Made by a program: the position numbers and the translations under genes. A model generated the notes under the pieces. The model made no database searches and was not told where the DNA came from. It worked only from the letters and a program-made list of their open reading frames with translations. This document shows positions 14,507 through 15,457 of a DNA stretch of 15,457 nucleotides, piece after piece. Position 1 is the stretch's first letter; each line of letters begins with the position of its first letter. Source of the DNA: Chloroflexota bacterium (GTDB lineage: Bacteria > Chloroflexota > Limnocylindria > Limnocylindrales > Limnocylindraceae); the NCBI GenBank assembly GCA_009692905.1, contig SHYI01000014.1:1-15457 (forward strand). The letters run 5' to 3'.

Positions 14507-15457
14507 TTACTCCGCTTCGGGAGCGACGGCGGCGGGAATCTCAAGCGTCGTAGAGACTGAGCGAAGCTTCGCGTCAATCTCGGCGGCAACTTCAGGGTTC
14601 GCCTTGAGGAACTCTTTCGACTGCTCTCGACCCTGGCCGAGGCGCACGTCGCCATAGTTGAACCAGGCGCCGGTCTTGGAGATCACATCGGCTGCAACAC
14701 CAACGTCGAGCAGGCCGCCCGCCATGCTGATTCCTTCGCCATACATGATGTCGAACTCCGCAATGCGGAATGGCGCGGCCACCTTGTTCTTTACGACCTT
14801 CACGCGTACACGAGAGCCGACGGCCTCAGTAGCGTTCTTGATTGTCTCGATTCGCCGGATATCGAGGCGAACCGAGGCGTAGAACTTCAGCGCACGACCA
14901 CCTGGAGTCGTCTCTGGGCTGCCGTACATGACCCCGATCTTTTCGCGCAACTGGTTTGTAAAGAGCAGCACCGTGTTGGAACGGGCTACTGCACCAGTGA
15001 GCTTGCGTAGTGCCTGGCTCATGAGGCGTGCCTGAATACCGACAAACGAGTCACCCATCTCGCCCTCGATCTCAGCGCGTGGCACAAGTGCCGCGACTGA
15101 GTCGATGACAACGATGTCAACGCCGCCTGAACGGATCAGGGTTTCGGCGATCTCGAGTGCCTGTTCGCCGGTGTCTGGCTGGCTGACAAGCAGCTCGTTC
15201 ACGTTCACGCCGGTCTGTGCGGCATACGCTGAATCGAGTGCATGCTCGACGTCAATGAATGCGGCTACGCCACCGCGGCGCTGGGCCTCGGCAATGATGT
15301 GCTGGGCGATCGTGGTCTTACCCGACGATTCTGGCCCGAAGATTTCACTGATGCGACCCTTCGGTAGGCCACCAACACCAAGGGCGATATCGAGTGAGAT
15401 CGCTCCGGTTGGGATGGAATCAATCGCGAGTCGCTCGCGTGAGCCGAGCTTCATGAT
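14507..15457 (-). CDS. recA: Recombinase RecA (5' end cut off by the window)
   Basis: 316 residues of RecA, which forms ATP-dependent filaments on single-stranded DNA for homologous recombination and SOS induction. The frame runs off the right edge. The residues IMKLG at the edge match the conserved position near residue 26 of E. coli RecA, so about 25 residues are missing and the ATG at 15452-15454 is internal, not the true start. Walker A GPESSGKT is at 41-48 of the visible part. [29 protein letters not shown] and [12 protein letters not shown] (the DNA-binding loop region) and [20 protein letters not shown] follow. The C-terminus is short and acidic. No intein is seen. Any promoter or LexA site lies beyond the window. 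Confidence 0.97.
   Translation of the reverse strand: MMKLGSRERLAIDSIPTGAISLDIALGVGGLPKGRISEIFGPESSGKTTIAQHIIAEAQRRGGVAAFIDVEHALDSAYAAQTGVNVNELLVSQPDTGEQALEIAETLIRSGGVDIVVIDSVAALVPRAEIEGEMGDSFVGIQARLMSQALRKLTGAVARSNTVLLFTNQLREKIGVMYGSPETTPGGRALKFYASVRLDIRRIETIKNATEAVGSRVRVKVVKNKVAAPFRIAEFDIMYGEGISMAGGLLDVGVAADVISKTGAWFNYGDVRLGQGREQSKEFLKANPEVAAEIDAKLRSVSTTLEIPAAVAPEAE

Noticed and set aside
13799..14560. A 253-codon plus-strand frame antisense to recX and the recA end
   Set aside because: No family motif and no ribosome binding site; recX on the other strand explains the region.

Overview
The window looks like chromosomal DNA from a moderately high-GC (about 60% by eye) free-living bacterium, most likely a Chloroflexota member. 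Two things support this. MurC carries a VEADEY...NVDWDHPDIF signature that, from memory, resembles Chloroflexi MurC proteins more than proteobacterial ones, and RNase J and RNase Y occur together without Hfq. The phylum call is an inference. All genes are intact except those cut by the window edges. There is no sign of phage, insertion sequence, CRISPR, tRNA or rRNA, and no gene-free stretch longer than about 150 bases.

Forward block (1-8189): the tail of asd, then a type 4 uracil-DNA glycosylase, RNase J, FtsK/SpoIIIE DNA translocase, a RodZ-like membrane protein with a helix-turn-helix, YajQ and MurC. Every junction is an overlap or a gap of 3 bases, so this reads as one tightly coupled operon whose promoter is outside the window. 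The themes are DAP/peptidoglycan supply (asd, murC), cell shape and division (rodZ, ftsK), RNA decay (rnj) and DNA repair (udg).

Reverse block (15457-8219, read right to left): recA (5' end cut off), recX, rny (RNase Y), miaA, hflX, and a metallo-beta-lactamase/Rieske two-domain protein. recA-recX are coupled. rny has its own candidate promoter and a structured leader. rny-miaA-hflX are nearly contiguous. The metallo-beta-lactamase/Rieske gene follows a 148-base gap that holds an inverted repeat and a candidate leaderless promoter. The two blocks converge at 8190-8218.

Taken together, the gene content (asd, rnj, ftsK, rodZ / recA, rny, miaA, hflX) matches a long stretch of the Bacillus subtilis chromosome in relative order, with the recA side inverted here. 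Most of the window is therefore ordinary conserved core. The best candidates for something under-described are the metallo-beta-lactamase/Rieske protein, which resembles CMP-Neu5Ac hydroxylase (CMAH) with its domains in swapped order, its unusual upstream region, and the structured leader of rny.
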